Part shown: positions 1 to 6,412 of the stretch, piece by piece
How the letters are laid out: each line of letters opens with the position of its first letter
Numbering within the stretch: the first letter of the stretch is position 1
Source of the DNA: Candidatus Pullichristensenella stercoripullorum
GTDB taxonomy: Bacteria; Bacillota; Clostridia; Christensenellales; Aristaeellaceae
Reading direction: 5' to 3'
DNA: 12,880 nt
Assembly (NCBI GenBank): GCA_018712885.1
Contig: DVGE01000324.1
Coordinates: 1 to 12,880, forward strand
Position numbers and translations under genes: made by a program
The notes under the pieces: model-generated
Told to the model about the DNA's origin: nothing
Databases searched by the model: none
Seen by the model: the letters and a program-made list of their open reading frames with translations, nothing else

Positions 1-968
1 ACATGCTGCTCAGCGGCGCGCGCGACATGTCCAAATTGGGCAAGGTGCTCTACACCGCCGCGCCGCTTCTGATGACCGGTCTTTCCGTGGGCTTTGCCTT
101 CAAGACGGGCCTGTTCAACATCGGCGCGTCCGGCCAGTACACCGTGGGCGCGTTCTTTGCCCTCACGGTGGGCATACAGTTCCAATTGCCCTGGTATGTG
201 GCCATACTCGCCGGCATGATCGGCGGCGCGATCTGGGGCGCGATCCCCGGCATCTTCAAGGCCTACTTCAACGTCAACGAGGTCATTTCCGCCATCATGT
301 TCAACTGGATCGGCCTGTTCGCGGTGAACATGTGCATCAACAACATGCCGATGATGCTGGCCAACGCCTGGGGGCAGATTGCCCGCGACCGCACGGCGCG
401 GCTTGCCGACGCCAACCCCGCGGCGGCGTTGCCCAAACTGGGGCTGGACAGCGTGTTTGGCAACTACATGAACATCGGCATCTTCATCGCCGTGATCTTC
501 GCCATCATCGCCTGGGTGATCCTCTCCAAGACCACCTTCGGCTATGAACTGAAAGCCTGCGGCTACAACCGCAACGCCAGCCTCTACGCCGGCATCAACG
601 ACAAGCGCAACATCGTGCTCTCCATGGCCATCGCCGGAGCGTTTGCGGGCGTGGGCGGCGCCATCTACTACCTGAGCGGCACGGCGCAGTTCACCATCAT
701 CAAGACGCTGGTGAACATGGGCTTCAACGGCATCCCCGTGGCGCTGCTGGCTTCGTCGCACCCCATCGGCACCATCTTCTCCTCGCTGTTTATCTCCTAC
801 ATACAGGTGGGCGGCGAATCGCTGCAGCCGGAGTTTGCCAAGGAGATCATCGACATCATCATCGCGGCCATCATCTACCTGAGCGCCTTCGCGCTGCTGG
901 TGCAGGGCGGCATCGCCCGCCTGCTCAGCCGCAAGCATGAGCGCGCCGCCGGGAAGGAGGATAATTGA
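1..968 (+). CDS. Nucleoside-type ABC transporter permease, first subunit (5' partial)
   Basis: This is an integral membrane permease of the BPD_transp_2 class (PF02653), the NupP/YufP-like subunit that pairs with a BmpA-type lipoprotein and a double-ATPase for nucleoside uptake. The visible protein is strongly hydrophobic, with about eight membrane segments. It carries family-typical stretches: FKTGLFNIGASGQ near residue 33, VNEVISAIMFNWIG near 91, and the loop ACGYNRNASLYAGI near 185, which is likely the ATPase-coupling region. Family members usually have another 30-50 N-terminal residues with a first membrane helix, and the frame is open to the window edge, so the first in-frame ATG (base 3) is probably internal. 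Its stop overlaps the next gene's start, so the two permeases are translationally coupled. The substrate is inferred from family resemblance only; simple sugars are an alternative. BmpA and the ATPase are expected upstream, outside the window. Confidence 0.9.
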   Translation, partial: MLLSGARDMSKLGKVLYTAAPLLMTGLSVGFAFKTGLFNIGASGQYTVGAFFALTVGIQFQLPWYVAILAGMIGGAIWGAIPGIFKAYFNVNEVISAIMFNWIGLFAVNMCINNMPMMLANAWGQIARDRTARLADANPAAALPKLGLDSVFGNYMNIGIFIAVIFAIIAWVILSKTTFGYELKACGYNRNASLYAGINDKRNIVLSMAIAGAFAGVGGAIYYLSGTAQFTIIKTLVNMGFNGIPVALLASSHPIGTIFSSLFISYIQVGGESLQPEFAKEIIDIIIAAIIYLSAFALLVQGGIARLLSRKHERAAGKEDN

Positions 969-1942
969 TGCTTATTTTCGCGGACATTTTGAGCTCCACC
1001 ATCCTCTTCGCGGTGCCGCTTCTGCTGGTGGCGCTGGGCGGCATGTTCTCTGAGCGCAGCGGCATCATCAACATCGCCTTGGAGGGCATCATGATCGTCG
1101 GCGCGCTGTTGAGCTGCCTGTTTCTGCGCGCCATGGATCAGCTCGGCTGGGGGGCCGCGCATCCGCAGCTGGCGGTGTTCTGCGCCATCCTCGTGGCGGC
1201 GCTCTCGGGCGCGGTGTTCTCCATGCTGCTGGCCTTTGCCTCCGTACACCTGAAGGCCAACCAGACCATCGGCGGCACGGCGCTGAACATGCTCGCGCCC
1301 GCGTTCGCCATCGTGCTGACCTGGGCCATCCAGGGGCAGGGGCAAACGACCATCGCCATCCCCAAGTGGGTGCGCATCACCAGCGAGGCTTCGCAGGAGG
1401 TGTTCTTCAACCGCCTGATCTTCAAGAGCCTCTATTTGACCACGCCCATCGCCATCCTGCTGCTCATCGCCTCGGTCATCATCCTCTACAAGACGCGGCT
1501 GGGGCTGCGCCTGCGCTCCTGCGGCGAGCACCCGCAGGCGGCGGACAGCGTGGGCATCAACGTCTACAAGATGCGCTACATCGGCGTGTTCATCTCCGGC
1601 ATGCTGGGCGGCATCGGCGGCCTGGCCTTTACGGTGGCCTCCGGCTCCGGCTTCCAGAGCCAGGTGGCGGGCTACGGCTTCCTCGCGCTGGCGGTGATGA
1701 TCTTCGGCAACTGGAAGCCCCTCAACATCCTCGGGGCCTCGCTGTTCTTCGCCTTTTTCAAAATCCTCGGCTCGTACTCGAGCGCCATTCCCTTTCTGCC
1801 GGATTTCGAGGGCATCAAGTCCAGCGAATACATCTACCTGATGCTCCCCTATGTGGTGACGATGATCGTGCTGGTGCTGACGTCCAAGAAGTCCCGCGCG
1901 CCGAAGGCCGAGGGCATCCCTTACGACAAGGGCAGCCGCTGA
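968..1942 (+). CDS. Nucleoside-type ABC transporter permease, second subunit
   Basis: This is the partner permease (NupQ/YufQ-like, PF02653), 324 residues, which is normal for the family. The N-terminal stretch SERSGIINIALEGIM near residue 28 is highly characteristic of this subunit, and the loop LRSCGEHPQAADSVGINVYKMR near residues 180-201 matches the conserved cytosolic loop. About eight to nine hydrophobic segments are visible. The start was set at ATG 968, with SD AAGGAGG at 954-960 and a 7-base gap; the in-frame TTG three bases earlier is a worse fit. The arrangement TGATG (stop 966-968, start 968-970) indicates coupled translation with the first permease. The two permeases form a heterodimeric channel in the cytoplasmic membrane. 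The C-terminus is short and basic. The nucleoside specificity is inferred. Confidence 0.9.
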   Translation: MLIFADILSSTILFAVPLLLVALGGMFSERSGIINIALEGIMIVGALLSCLFLRAMDQLGWGAAHPQLAVFCAILVAALSGAVFSMLLAFASVHLKANQTIGGTALNMLAPAFAIVLTWAIQGQGQTTIAIPKWVRITSEASQEVFFNRLIFKSLYLTTPIAILLLIASVIILYKTRLGLRLRSCGEHPQAADSVGINVYKMRYIGVFISGMLGGIGGLAFTVASGSGFQSQVAGYGFLALAVMIFGNWKPLNILGASLFFAFFKILGSYSSAIPFLPDFEGIKSSEYIYLMLPYVVTMIVLVLTSKKSRAPKAEGIPYDKGSR

Positions 1943-1958
1943 CGGCTGTCGCGAAAAG

Positions 1959-1985
1959 CGGCCCCGCTTTATGCGAGCGGGGCCG
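1959..1985 (+). terminator. GC-rich hairpin after the permease operon
   Basis: A perfect 10-base-pair stem (CGGCCCCGCT at 1959-1968, AGCGGGGCCG at 1976-1985) encloses a 7-base loop and starts 16 bases after the permease stop. No T-run follows; the next bases lead into the SD of the following gene. It may be an inefficient terminator, a 3'-end RNA stabiliser, or a partial barrier between the transporter genes and the 2011 gene. The hairpin is certain; its role is inferred. Confidence 0.5.
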
Positions 1986-2010
1986 TGCGCATTGAAAAGG
2001 AGGGCGTAAT

Positions 2011-2361
2011 ATGGGATGCGCGCATCGCCCGAAAGACGCCCTGCGCGCGGCGTTCTGCGGCTTTTTTTCAGAGGGCGTTTACACCTGCAAACGCTGCGGA
2101 AAGGACATTCACTGGAAAAGCGACTCGCTGCGCATGTGGGTGCAACTCGTTTGTTGCGGCGTGGGCATCATCGCCGCGGCGATCCTGTTTTTCATCCTCG
2201 CGTTCTTTCTCCCGCCCCTCGGCGCGGGACTGCTCGCGGTGCTGATCGGCTTCACGCTCGGCGCGGTCATGGCCGTCCATGTCGTTCGCACGGGCAACTA
2301 CTTTATTACCTGGGAGGAGGAGCGGGACAAAGGCGGGCCGGATCCGCTTTTTCCCCGCTAA
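2011..2361 (+). CDS. Small membrane protein with a degenerate N-terminal zinc knuckle
   Basis: The protein has 116 residues and no assigned function. Residues 1-35 are hydrophilic and hold C3, H5, C16 and a CKRCGK knuckle (C26, C29). Two hydrophobic segments follow, about 45-66 and 68-90, joined by a short turn with PP. The tail, about residues 91-116, is acidic then polar. This layout resembles the small 'CXXC-20-CXXC' membrane proteins of Bacillota, except that the first CXXC is replaced by C-A-H, so metal binding through C3/H5/C26/C29 is possible but unproven. The start ATG has an excellent SD (AAGGAGG, 1996-2002, gap 8). The stop TAA shares a base with the SD of the next gene, so the two are probably one operon. 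The resemblance is from memory. Confidence 0.75.
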   Translation: MGCAHRPKDALRAAFCGFFSEGVYTCKRCGKDIHWKSDSLRMWVQLVCCGVGIIAAAILFFILAFFLPPLGAGLLAVLIGFTLGAVMAVHVVRTGNYFITWEEERDKGGPDPLFPR

Positions 2362-2373
2362 GGAGGGGCCTCT

Positions 2374-2817
2374 ATGCGTTCCATGAGCATGTATGACCTG
2401 ACCCTGTACCTGATCGTTCTGGCGCTGCTGGAGGCGCTGTGCTGGTGGCTGGGCGCGTGGTTTTTTGCCGCGCTGTTTCTGGCGCTGTACGCCGTCTTTG
2501 CCGTCGCATCGCTGCGCAACGACCTGATCTTACGCTATGACAGGGTGATCGTCGTCCTTCGCGGGAAACCGTACCCGCTGGAATGGGAGGACGTCGAGCG
2601 CGTCAAGCGCGAATACCGCCTCGCGTTTGAACCTGTATACAGATTTACGCTGAAAAAGGATGTACGCGCGGCACTGCCTGCGCAAAAGTTGCCCTTGGAC
2701 ATTTACACCACGTCGGCGGTACGGCGCATTATCGCAGCGCACATGGAGATCGACGAAAGCGCCAGGGACGCCCTGCGGGAATTTCTGCGGCATCCCTGGC
2801 GGCGCGACGGGCGCTGA
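2374..2817 (+). CDS. Small membrane protein with PH-like cytosolic domain
   Basis: The protein has 147 residues and I do not recognise it as a named protein. Two hydrophobic helices (about residues 8-25 and 28-48) form an N-terminal hairpin. They are followed by a soluble part whose opening, DLILRYDRVIVVLRGKPYPLEWEDVERV (written here as a description of residues 50-77), has the beta-strand pattern and 'W-x-D/E-V' element common in bacterial PH-like (YcxB/bPH2-type) domains; residues 110-145 are helical and charged. SD AGGAGG (2361-2366) lies 7 bases before ATG 2374 and touches the stop of the previous gene, so co-translation is likely. The gene ends two bases from the convergent lipid-kinase gene. 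The PH-like assignment is inference from pattern, and a role in membrane or envelope sensing would be speculative. Confidence 0.75.
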   Translation: MRSMSMYDLTLYLIVLALLEALCWWLGAWFFAALFLALYAVFAVASLRNDLILRYDRVIVVLRGKPYPLEWEDVERVKREYRLAFEPVYRFTLKKDVRAALPAQKLPLDIYTTSAVRRIIAAHMEIDESARDALREFLRHPWRRDGR

Positions 2818-2830
2818 AACTACCCGCGCG
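2803..2830. other. Hairpin spanning two convergent stop codons
   Basis: CGCG-A-CGGG (2803-2811) can pair with CCCGCGCG (2823-2830), an 8-base-pair stem with one bulged A. The 11-base loop holds the TGA of the plus-strand gene and the TAG of the minus-strand gene, which lie only two bases apart. There is no T-run on either strand, so this is at best a weak bidirectional stop for transcription. It could also simply reflect coding constraints in GC-rich DNA. Confidence 0.35.
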
Positions 2831-3710
2831 GCAGGATGAGCCGCACGGCATTGTGCAGATTTTGGATGTCGATATTCTCCGCGCCGGACTGGAACTCGCC
2901 GTCGAGCGTCCAATCCATGTCCTTGGGAGCGGAGATGCGCAGGCGGCTGGCCTGGAAAAAACAGAGCAGCTCATTGTCATACTGGCGGCTCTGCAGCGCC
3001 ACAGCCGCGGCGATGAGTTGGCCGATGTGCTCCGGCCGGCGCACGAGCAGGACTTCGAACTTGCCATCGTGGAGGTTCACGCGGCTGGGGTCGAGCTTGA
3101 GCACGCCGCCCATGGAGGTGGAATTGCCCGCCATGCCGAAGATGAACTCGCCCTCGGCGCCATCCTCCTCGCCTTCGACGCGCACTGTATAGGGGCGAAG
3201 GGCAGCCAGATCCCTGATGCCTTCAAAGACATAGGCCAAATGGCCGACGGCGTTTTTGACGGTCTGCGGCGCGGCGTAGGAAGCGCGGGTAAAGACGCCG
3301 AAGGAAGCCGTGTAGACGAAGCAGCGCCCGTTAAAGGCGCCCACGTCCATGGGCATGGCTTCTCCCTCAACGACGTCGCGCGCGGCTCTGAGAAGGTCGC
3401 GGGAAATGCCGTGGCTGGCGGCAAAATCGTTGGTGGAACCCGCGGGCACATAGCCGATGGGCACGTCCCTTCCCGCGTCGAGCATGCCGGAGACGACTTC
3501 GTTGAGCGTGCCGTCGCCGCCGATGCAGACTATGCGCTGAAACTCGCCCGCGCGTTCCGCGACCGTCTTTCGCGCCTCCCCCGCTTCCCGGGTCTCCAGC
3601 AGATCGGCGATCAGGCCATCCGCTTCGAGGATGGGCAGCATCTCGCCCAGACGACGGCCCGCCTGCATGCGGCCGGCGCGGGGATTGAGGATGACCAGTT
3701 GCCTGTCCAT
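2820..3710 (-). CDS. Diacylglycerol kinase family lipid kinase
   Basis: The protein has 296 residues and is a soluble lipid kinase of the DAGK catalytic family (PF00781, DgkB/YegS-like), which uses ATP to phosphorylate diacylglycerol or a related lipid at the membrane face. Visible motifs are NPRAG at 9-13 (nucleotide-binding start), GGDGTLNEVVSG at 64-75 (catalytic glycine-rich loop), PAGSTNDFA at 89-97 (a variant of the usual PxGTxNDFA, with an inserted Ser), and the C-terminal WTLDGEF element near 267. The length fits the family. The start is ATG 3710, with SD CGGAGG a few bases upstream on the minus strand. The frame stays open upstream to 4091, but that extension is low-complexity and lies over the YbjN gene, so it was rejected. 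The gene follows YbjN by 14 bases and probably shares its promoter. The exact lipid substrate cannot be told. Confidence 0.93.
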   Translation of the reverse strand: MDRQLVILNPRAGRMQAGRRLGEMLPILEADGLIADLLETREAGEARKTVAERAGEFQRIVCIGGDGTLNEVVSGMLDAGRDVPIGYVPAGSTNDFAASHGISRDLLRAARDVVEGEAMPMDVGAFNGRCFVYTASFGVFTRASYAAPQTVKNAVGHLAYVFEGIRDLAALRPYTVRVEGEEDGAEGEFIFGMAGNSTSMGGVLKLDPSRVNLHDGKFEVLLVRRPEHIGQLIAAAVALQSRQYDNELLCFFQASRLRISAPKDMDWTLDGEFQSGAENIDIQNLHNAVRLILPRG

Positions 3711-3724
3711 GGCAAGCCTCCGTT

Positions 3725-4144
3725 TCAGGCCCAGGTAGCCTGCATCAATTGCGGATAGACCGCGTCGAGAATGGATACCGCGCGCACGAGCAGCTCCTCG
3801 GCGACCGCGCCGACATTTTCGCAGCGGCTGGGGATGTCCATTTCCATCGTGACGACGTTTTTGTCGGGATCGACGACGAATTTGGCGTGGCGGTACTTGC
3901 GGTTGATGGCGTTGCAGACGGCATAGAGCTTTTCCAGCCGCTCGGAAGGAAACTTGACCAGGGGCGCGGTGCGGACAGCCACATCGTTGCCCTCGGTGTT
4001 GGAGATATAATAGATGCTCGCTCTGGCGAAGTTTCGGCCGCTGAGGGTCACTTCGACCATCGACATGCCGCCCGCCTCGCGGATCCTGCACTTGATATCC
4101 TTGCGCAAAAGCGCTTCATAGACAAGCTCTGTCGCCTGAAACAC
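3725..4144 (-). CDS. YbjN-domain protein
   Basis: The protein has 139 residues and is soluble, with no signal peptide. The stretch INRKYRHAKFVVDP followed by DKNVVTMEMDIP (about residues 80-106) is typical of the YbjN family (PF10722), whose members have a fold like type III secretion chaperones and whose biochemical role is poorly defined. The alpha-beta alternation and length match. GTG 4144 was chosen: the SD GGGGAGG (4159-4153) sits 8 bases before it, whereas an earlier in-frame GTG at 4153 overlaps the SD itself. It is the first gene of a two-gene unit with the lipid kinase, driven by a promoter at 4165-4193. The family call is from recognised sequence pattern; the function in this organism is unknown. 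Confidence 0.82.
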   Translation of the reverse strand: MFQATELVYEALLRKDIKCRIREAGGMSMVEVTLSGRNFARASIYYISNTEGNDVAVRTAPLVKFPSERLEKLYAVCNAINRKYRHAKFVVDPDKNVVTMEMDIPSRCENVGAVAEELLVRAVSILDAVYPQLMQATWA

Positions 4145-4164
4145 CGCGCACACCTCCCCAGGTG

Positions 4165-4193
4165 ATTATACGTTCGCCAAACGGAAAAGTCAA
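4165..4193 (-). promoter_or_regulatory. Sigma-A-type promoter of the YbjN/lipid-kinase unit
   Basis: On the minus strand TTGACT (4193-4188) and TATAAT (4170-4165) are separated by exactly 17 bases, a near-perfect housekeeping promoter. Transcription should begin around 4157-4160, directly at the SD, giving a leader of only about 14 bases before GTG 4144. No other promoter as good is seen nearby. It also shows that the upstream AraC gene need not be co-transcribed. Confidence 0.85.
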
Positions 4194-4201
4194 GAAATAC
4201 A

Positions 4202-5116
4202 CTACGCTTTGGCGGGCTTCGCGTAGCGCGCGCGATACTCGCGCGGGGTCATATGGAAAAAGCGGCGGAAGATCTGCCCGTAGTGGCTCTGGCTGTTGAA
4301 GCCGACCTCGAAACAGATCTCCGCGATGGACTTGTCCGTATCCAAAAGCATCTGCGCAGACATGGACGAGCGATAGCGCAGAAGATATGCCGTCGGCGTC
4401 ACGCCCAGCGTCTTTTTGAAGGCGCGCAGGCACTCGCGCTCGCCGACGTTGGCGGCGGCGGCGATGTCGGAAAGCTGGATAGGCTCGGCGTAGTGCATGT
4501 GGATGAAGTCCAGCATGCGCTTGGCGCGCTCCTCAGACGCCTCGCTGACGCCCTCGTATTCGCGCATGGCGGCGCGCATGTTGCGCACGATGTGCCAGAG
4601 GCACTCCGTGAGCCGCGCGCGCACCAGCAGCTCGAAGCCGTATTTGCCCTCGTCATAAATAAGGAAGGCTTCGCGCAGACACTTGAGCACCTGCTGCTGC
4701 CACTCCACCTCCGGGGTGAGGCGAAGTATCTTCACCGCGCCGGACTCGACCAGCGGCATCACGTAGCGGCGGGCAAAGACGCTGTCCTCCCGGCCGGCCA
4801 GCATGCTGTAGTCGAGCACCAAGGAGATCATGCGGCAGCCCTCGTCGCCGACGATGTCAAAGGCGTGCAGCGCCTCAGCGTTGATGAACATGCCCTCCCC
4901 GGCGTTGAGCACAAAGGCGCCCGAGCCGAAGCGAACGCGCGCCGCGCCGCCCACCACCATGCTCAGCTCGATCTCCTCGCGCCAGTGCCAGGAGATCGCG
5001 CTGGCGGGATACAGGGCAATATCGGTAAAATATGCGCCGCATGGAAAGCCCGCCGTGCCGCGTACAGCCGCCTCTCTTCTGTCCGCGGAAAGCGTCAGCG
5101 AGGTTTTTTGTTGCAT
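4202..5116 (-). CDS. AraC-family transcriptional regulator with cupin sensor
   Basis: The protein has 304 residues. It is a cytosolic DNA-binding regulator with an N-terminal cupin-like ligand domain (about residues 28-95; the metal/ligand-site pattern HWREEIEL at 44-51 and a second histidine-bearing strand NAEALHAFDIV near 79-89), a helical linker, and a C-terminal double helix-turn-helix (about 200-298). The second helix-turn-helix carries the AraC signature: IAEICFEVGFNSQSHYGQIFRR and the terminal MTPREYRARYA. The first has LSDIAAAANVGERECLRAFKK. Length and order are normal for AraC regulators of sugar or small-molecule utilisation; the ligand is unknown. ATG 5116 follows SD AAGGAGG (5133-5127) with a 10-base gap. 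It is divergent from the small gene at 5238, and the shared region contains repeats that could be its operators. Confidence 0.93.
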   Translation of the reverse strand: MQQKTSLTLSADRREAAVRGTAGFPCGAYFTDIALYPASAISWHWREEIELSMVVGGAARVRFGSGAFVLNAGEGMFINAEALHAFDIVGDEGCRMISLVLDYSMLAGREDSVFARRYVMPLVESGAVKILRLTPEVEWQQQVLKCLREAFLIYDEGKYGFELLVRARLTECLWHIVRNMRAAMREYEGVSEASEERAKRMLDFIHMHYAEPIQLSDIAAAANVGERECLRAFKKTLGVTPTAYLLRYRSSMSAQMLLDTDKSIAEICFEVGFNSQSHYGQIFRRFFHMTPREYRARYAKPAKA

Positions 5117-5144
5117 GGTTTATTCGCCTCCTTGTCGGGATATT

Positions 5145-5154
5145 GATAATTATC
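5145..5154. promoter_or_regulatory. 10-base perfect palindrome GATAATTATC
   Basis: A perfect palindrome lies 29 bases upstream of the AraC start, at the border of the direct-repeat array. It is AT-rich in a GC-rich setting and also contains GATAAT, a possible -10 for the regulator gene on the minus strand. An autoregulatory operator or a -10 element are both possible; neither is shown. Confidence 0.35.
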
Positions 5155-5157
5155 GGC

Positions 5158-5187
5158 GAAATCCGAATAGAAATCTCCCCGGAAATC
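5158..5187 (+). repeat. Three GAAATC direct repeats at 12-base period
   Basis: GAAATC occurs at 5158-5163, 5170-5175 and 5182-5187, exactly 12 bases apart. The array ends three bases before a TATGAT -10 box and covers the place where the -35 would be. Tandem direct sites of this kind are a common layout for AraC-type activators, and an AraC gene starts 42 bases away. The repeats are observed; their function as operators is inferred. Confidence 0.6.
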
Positions 5188-5196
5188 GAGTATGAT
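5168..5196 (+). promoter_or_regulatory. Candidate activator-dependent promoter of the small orphan gene
   Basis: TATGAT at 5191-5196 is a good -10 box. Seventeen bases upstream the hexamer is TAGAAA (5168-5173), a poor -35. A good -10 with a poor -35 overlapped by repeats fits a promoter that needs an activator. Transcription from about 5203 would give a leader of about 35 bases with the SD at 5222-5229. Confidence 0.5.
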
Positions 5197-5237
5197 ATAG
5201 CCACAGGGACGGAAACGAACCGAGGAGGGATCATTCC

Positions 5238-5501
5238 ATGAAACTGTTCAATATCCACAACACCGAGAACTTCTACAAGGTGATCGATGCTTGCCAGGCT
5301 CCCGTTCTGGTTTCGGCTTCTGACGGCCGCAGCGAGGATTTCCGCAACAACACGCTGCTGCGCGAGATCGCGGAAAACGCCTCTCAGGGTGACGGCATCT
5401 CGGAAATCGAGCTGCACACCACCTGCCCGCAGGACACGCTCCGTCTGATCGACTACATGACCTACGGCTATAGCGGGTCTTTGGAAAAGAAGTCCGCGTA
5501 A
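5238..5501 (+). CDS. Small orphan protein of unknown function
   Basis: The protein has 87 residues and is soluble and acidic-neutral, with no membrane segment or signal peptide. It opens KLFNIHNTENFYKVIDAC and has a second half rich in E, L and I (GISEIELHTTCPQDTLRLIDYM). From memory this resembles a family of 80-95-residue clostridial proteins with the pattern 'MK-x-FNI-x-N-x-x-x-FF-x-x-ID-x-C' and 'EIxELEL...D...LI-x-[FY]M', often mislabelled polyA polymerase; no function is known. ATG 5238 follows a strong SD (GAGGAGGG, about 5222-5229). The gene is monocistronic: promoter region before it, a strong terminator 27 bases after its stop. Codon use matches the neighbours, so it looks native and probably well expressed. 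The family link is tentative. Confidence 0.8.
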   Translation: MKLFNIHNTENFYKVIDACQAPVLVSASDGRSEDFRNNTLLREIAENASQGDGISEIELHTTCPQDTLRLIDYMTYGYSGSLEKKSA

Positions 5502-5528
5502 TGAAAATCGAAGAATCAAGATACTAAA

Positions 5529-5566
5529 GCGCCCGGGGATGTCCCTGCCGGGCGCGCAGTTTTTTT
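5529..5566 (+). terminator. Intrinsic terminator of the small orphan gene
   Basis: The stem GCGCCCGG (5529-5536) pairs with CCGGGCGC (5548-5555); the 11-base loop can pair further (GGGA/TCCC). It is followed within four bases by seven Ts (5560-5566). On the minus strand the same hairpin is followed by only a short TTTA, so it could weakly stop the TraX transcript as well. Confidence 0.9.
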
Positions 5567-5570
5567 GGAG

Positions 5571-5607
5571 CGGCGGAAGCGGCAAAGTGCGCTTTCGCCG
5601 CCGTTTT
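5571..5607. terminator. Second hairpin between convergent genes
   Basis: CGGCGGAAGCG (5571-5581) pairs with a right arm at 5590-5603, with a 3-base bulge TCG, and is followed on the plus strand by TTTT (5604-5607). It lies just past the TraX stop on the minus strand. It is a possible back-up terminator in this convergent region, weaker than the one at 5529. Confidence 0.4.
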
Positions 5608-5613
5608 CCGGCC

Positions 5614-6408
5614 TCAGCCAAAGACCGCCAGCCTGTCCAGCACGAGGATGAGGACAAGGTGCGCGGGATAGAACAGGTAGAACACCCACTTGTTGATGCG
5701 CAGGCGCGTGTTGGTGCGGATGTAGATGAACGGCAGCGCCAACAGCGCGAACATCTGCGTGGCAAAGCGCACGCCGAACACCTGATAGCTCCCGCCCTGC
5801 AAGCCCCACCACACCATGAAGCCCGCCACCACCGGCAGCGACAAAAGCGGCGTCTGGCAGAAGAGGAAGAACAGCAGCATCAGCAGGATGCCGTTGAAGC
5901 CGTAATCCAGCCGCCCGCGGATGATCCAGCAGAACAGCAGCGCCGCCGCGGTGATGACGAGGTGCCGGTCGCGGATCGACCAGAGAAGGATCAGCCCCAG
6001 CGCCAGCGAGAGCAGTATGCTGGGATCGTTCCAGCTGGCGATGTAAAAGTTGAGCGCCGCCCGCACGGGCTGCTCGGCAAAGGACACGGCGTACATGGCC
6101 GCGTTGGTGTGGTGCATCGCCACCACGTAGATCGGCTGCGCGATCAGCGCCAGCAGGACGACGCGCTGCACGTAGCGCAGCATATCGTGCGTGTAGACGC
6201 AGCCGACCGTCAGGCAGTAGGCGTAGATCGGGAAAGCGATGCGCCCGATGATGCGCATGACGCGATACTGCGGAAAGAAGATCGCGCCCATGTGGTCGAT
6301 GAGCATGGTGACGATGGCGATGAGCTTGAGAAACCCCGTGTCCGTATTGAGGCGGATGTTCATGCCCTCAAACGGCCATGGGATGCTCAGATTTCCCTTT
6401 TTGGCCAT
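5614..6408 (-). CDS. TraX-like integral membrane protein
   Basis: The protein has 264 residues and about eight membrane helices. The first helix, LKLIAIVTMLIDHMGAIFFP (residues 27-46), is the hallmark of the TraX family (PF05857), named for the F-plasmid pilin acetylase but widespread on chromosomes of Bacillota, where it is thought to be an acyltransferase-like membrane protein. Further family features are the RIIGRIAFPIYAYCLTVG stretch after helix 1 and a basic loop plus FYLFYPAHL near the C-terminus. ATG 6408 was chosen because it lies four bases after the ROK-kinase stop, suggesting coupled translation; the SD is weak (GGGATAA), and an internal ATG at 6363 is the alternative start. No conjugation genes are nearby, so a plasmid-transfer role is unlikely. 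The acyl donor and target are unknown. Confidence 0.88.
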   Translation of the reverse strand: MAKKGNLSIPWPFEGMNIRLNTDTGFLKLIAIVTMLIDHMGAIFFPQYRVMRIIGRIAFPIYAYCLTVGCVYTHDMLRYVQRVVLLALIAQPIYVVAMHHTNAAMYAVSFAEQPVRAALNFYIASWNDPSILLSLALGLILLWSIRDRHLVITAAALLFCWIIRGRLDYGFNGILLMLLFFLFCQTPLLSLPVVAGFMVWWGLQGGSYQVFGVRFATQMFALLALPFIYIRTNTRLRINKWVFYLFYPAHLVLILVLDRLAVFG

Positions 6409-6412
6409 GTGC

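Noticed and set aside
2853..3758. A 301-codon open frame opposite the lipid kinase
   Set aside because: It is the antisense frame of a gene with GGDGT and NDFA motifs; no motif or ribosome site of its own.
3711..4091. N-terminal extension of the lipid kinase
   Set aside because: It overlaps the YbjN gene in another frame and is R/G/H-rich. ATG 3710 has a proper SD and matches the usual family N-terminus (NPRAG at residue 9).
5144..5156. Fur-box-like sequence TGATAATTATCGG
   Set aside because: Only about one half of a Fur 7-1-7 site is present and nothing nearby concerns iron. The 10-base palindrome is listed on its own instead.
5614..6408. TraX as a sign of a conjugative plasmid or integrated element
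   Set aside because: Chromosomal TraX homologues are common in Bacillota. There are no tra, integrase or relaxase genes, no att repeats, and base composition matches the neighbours.
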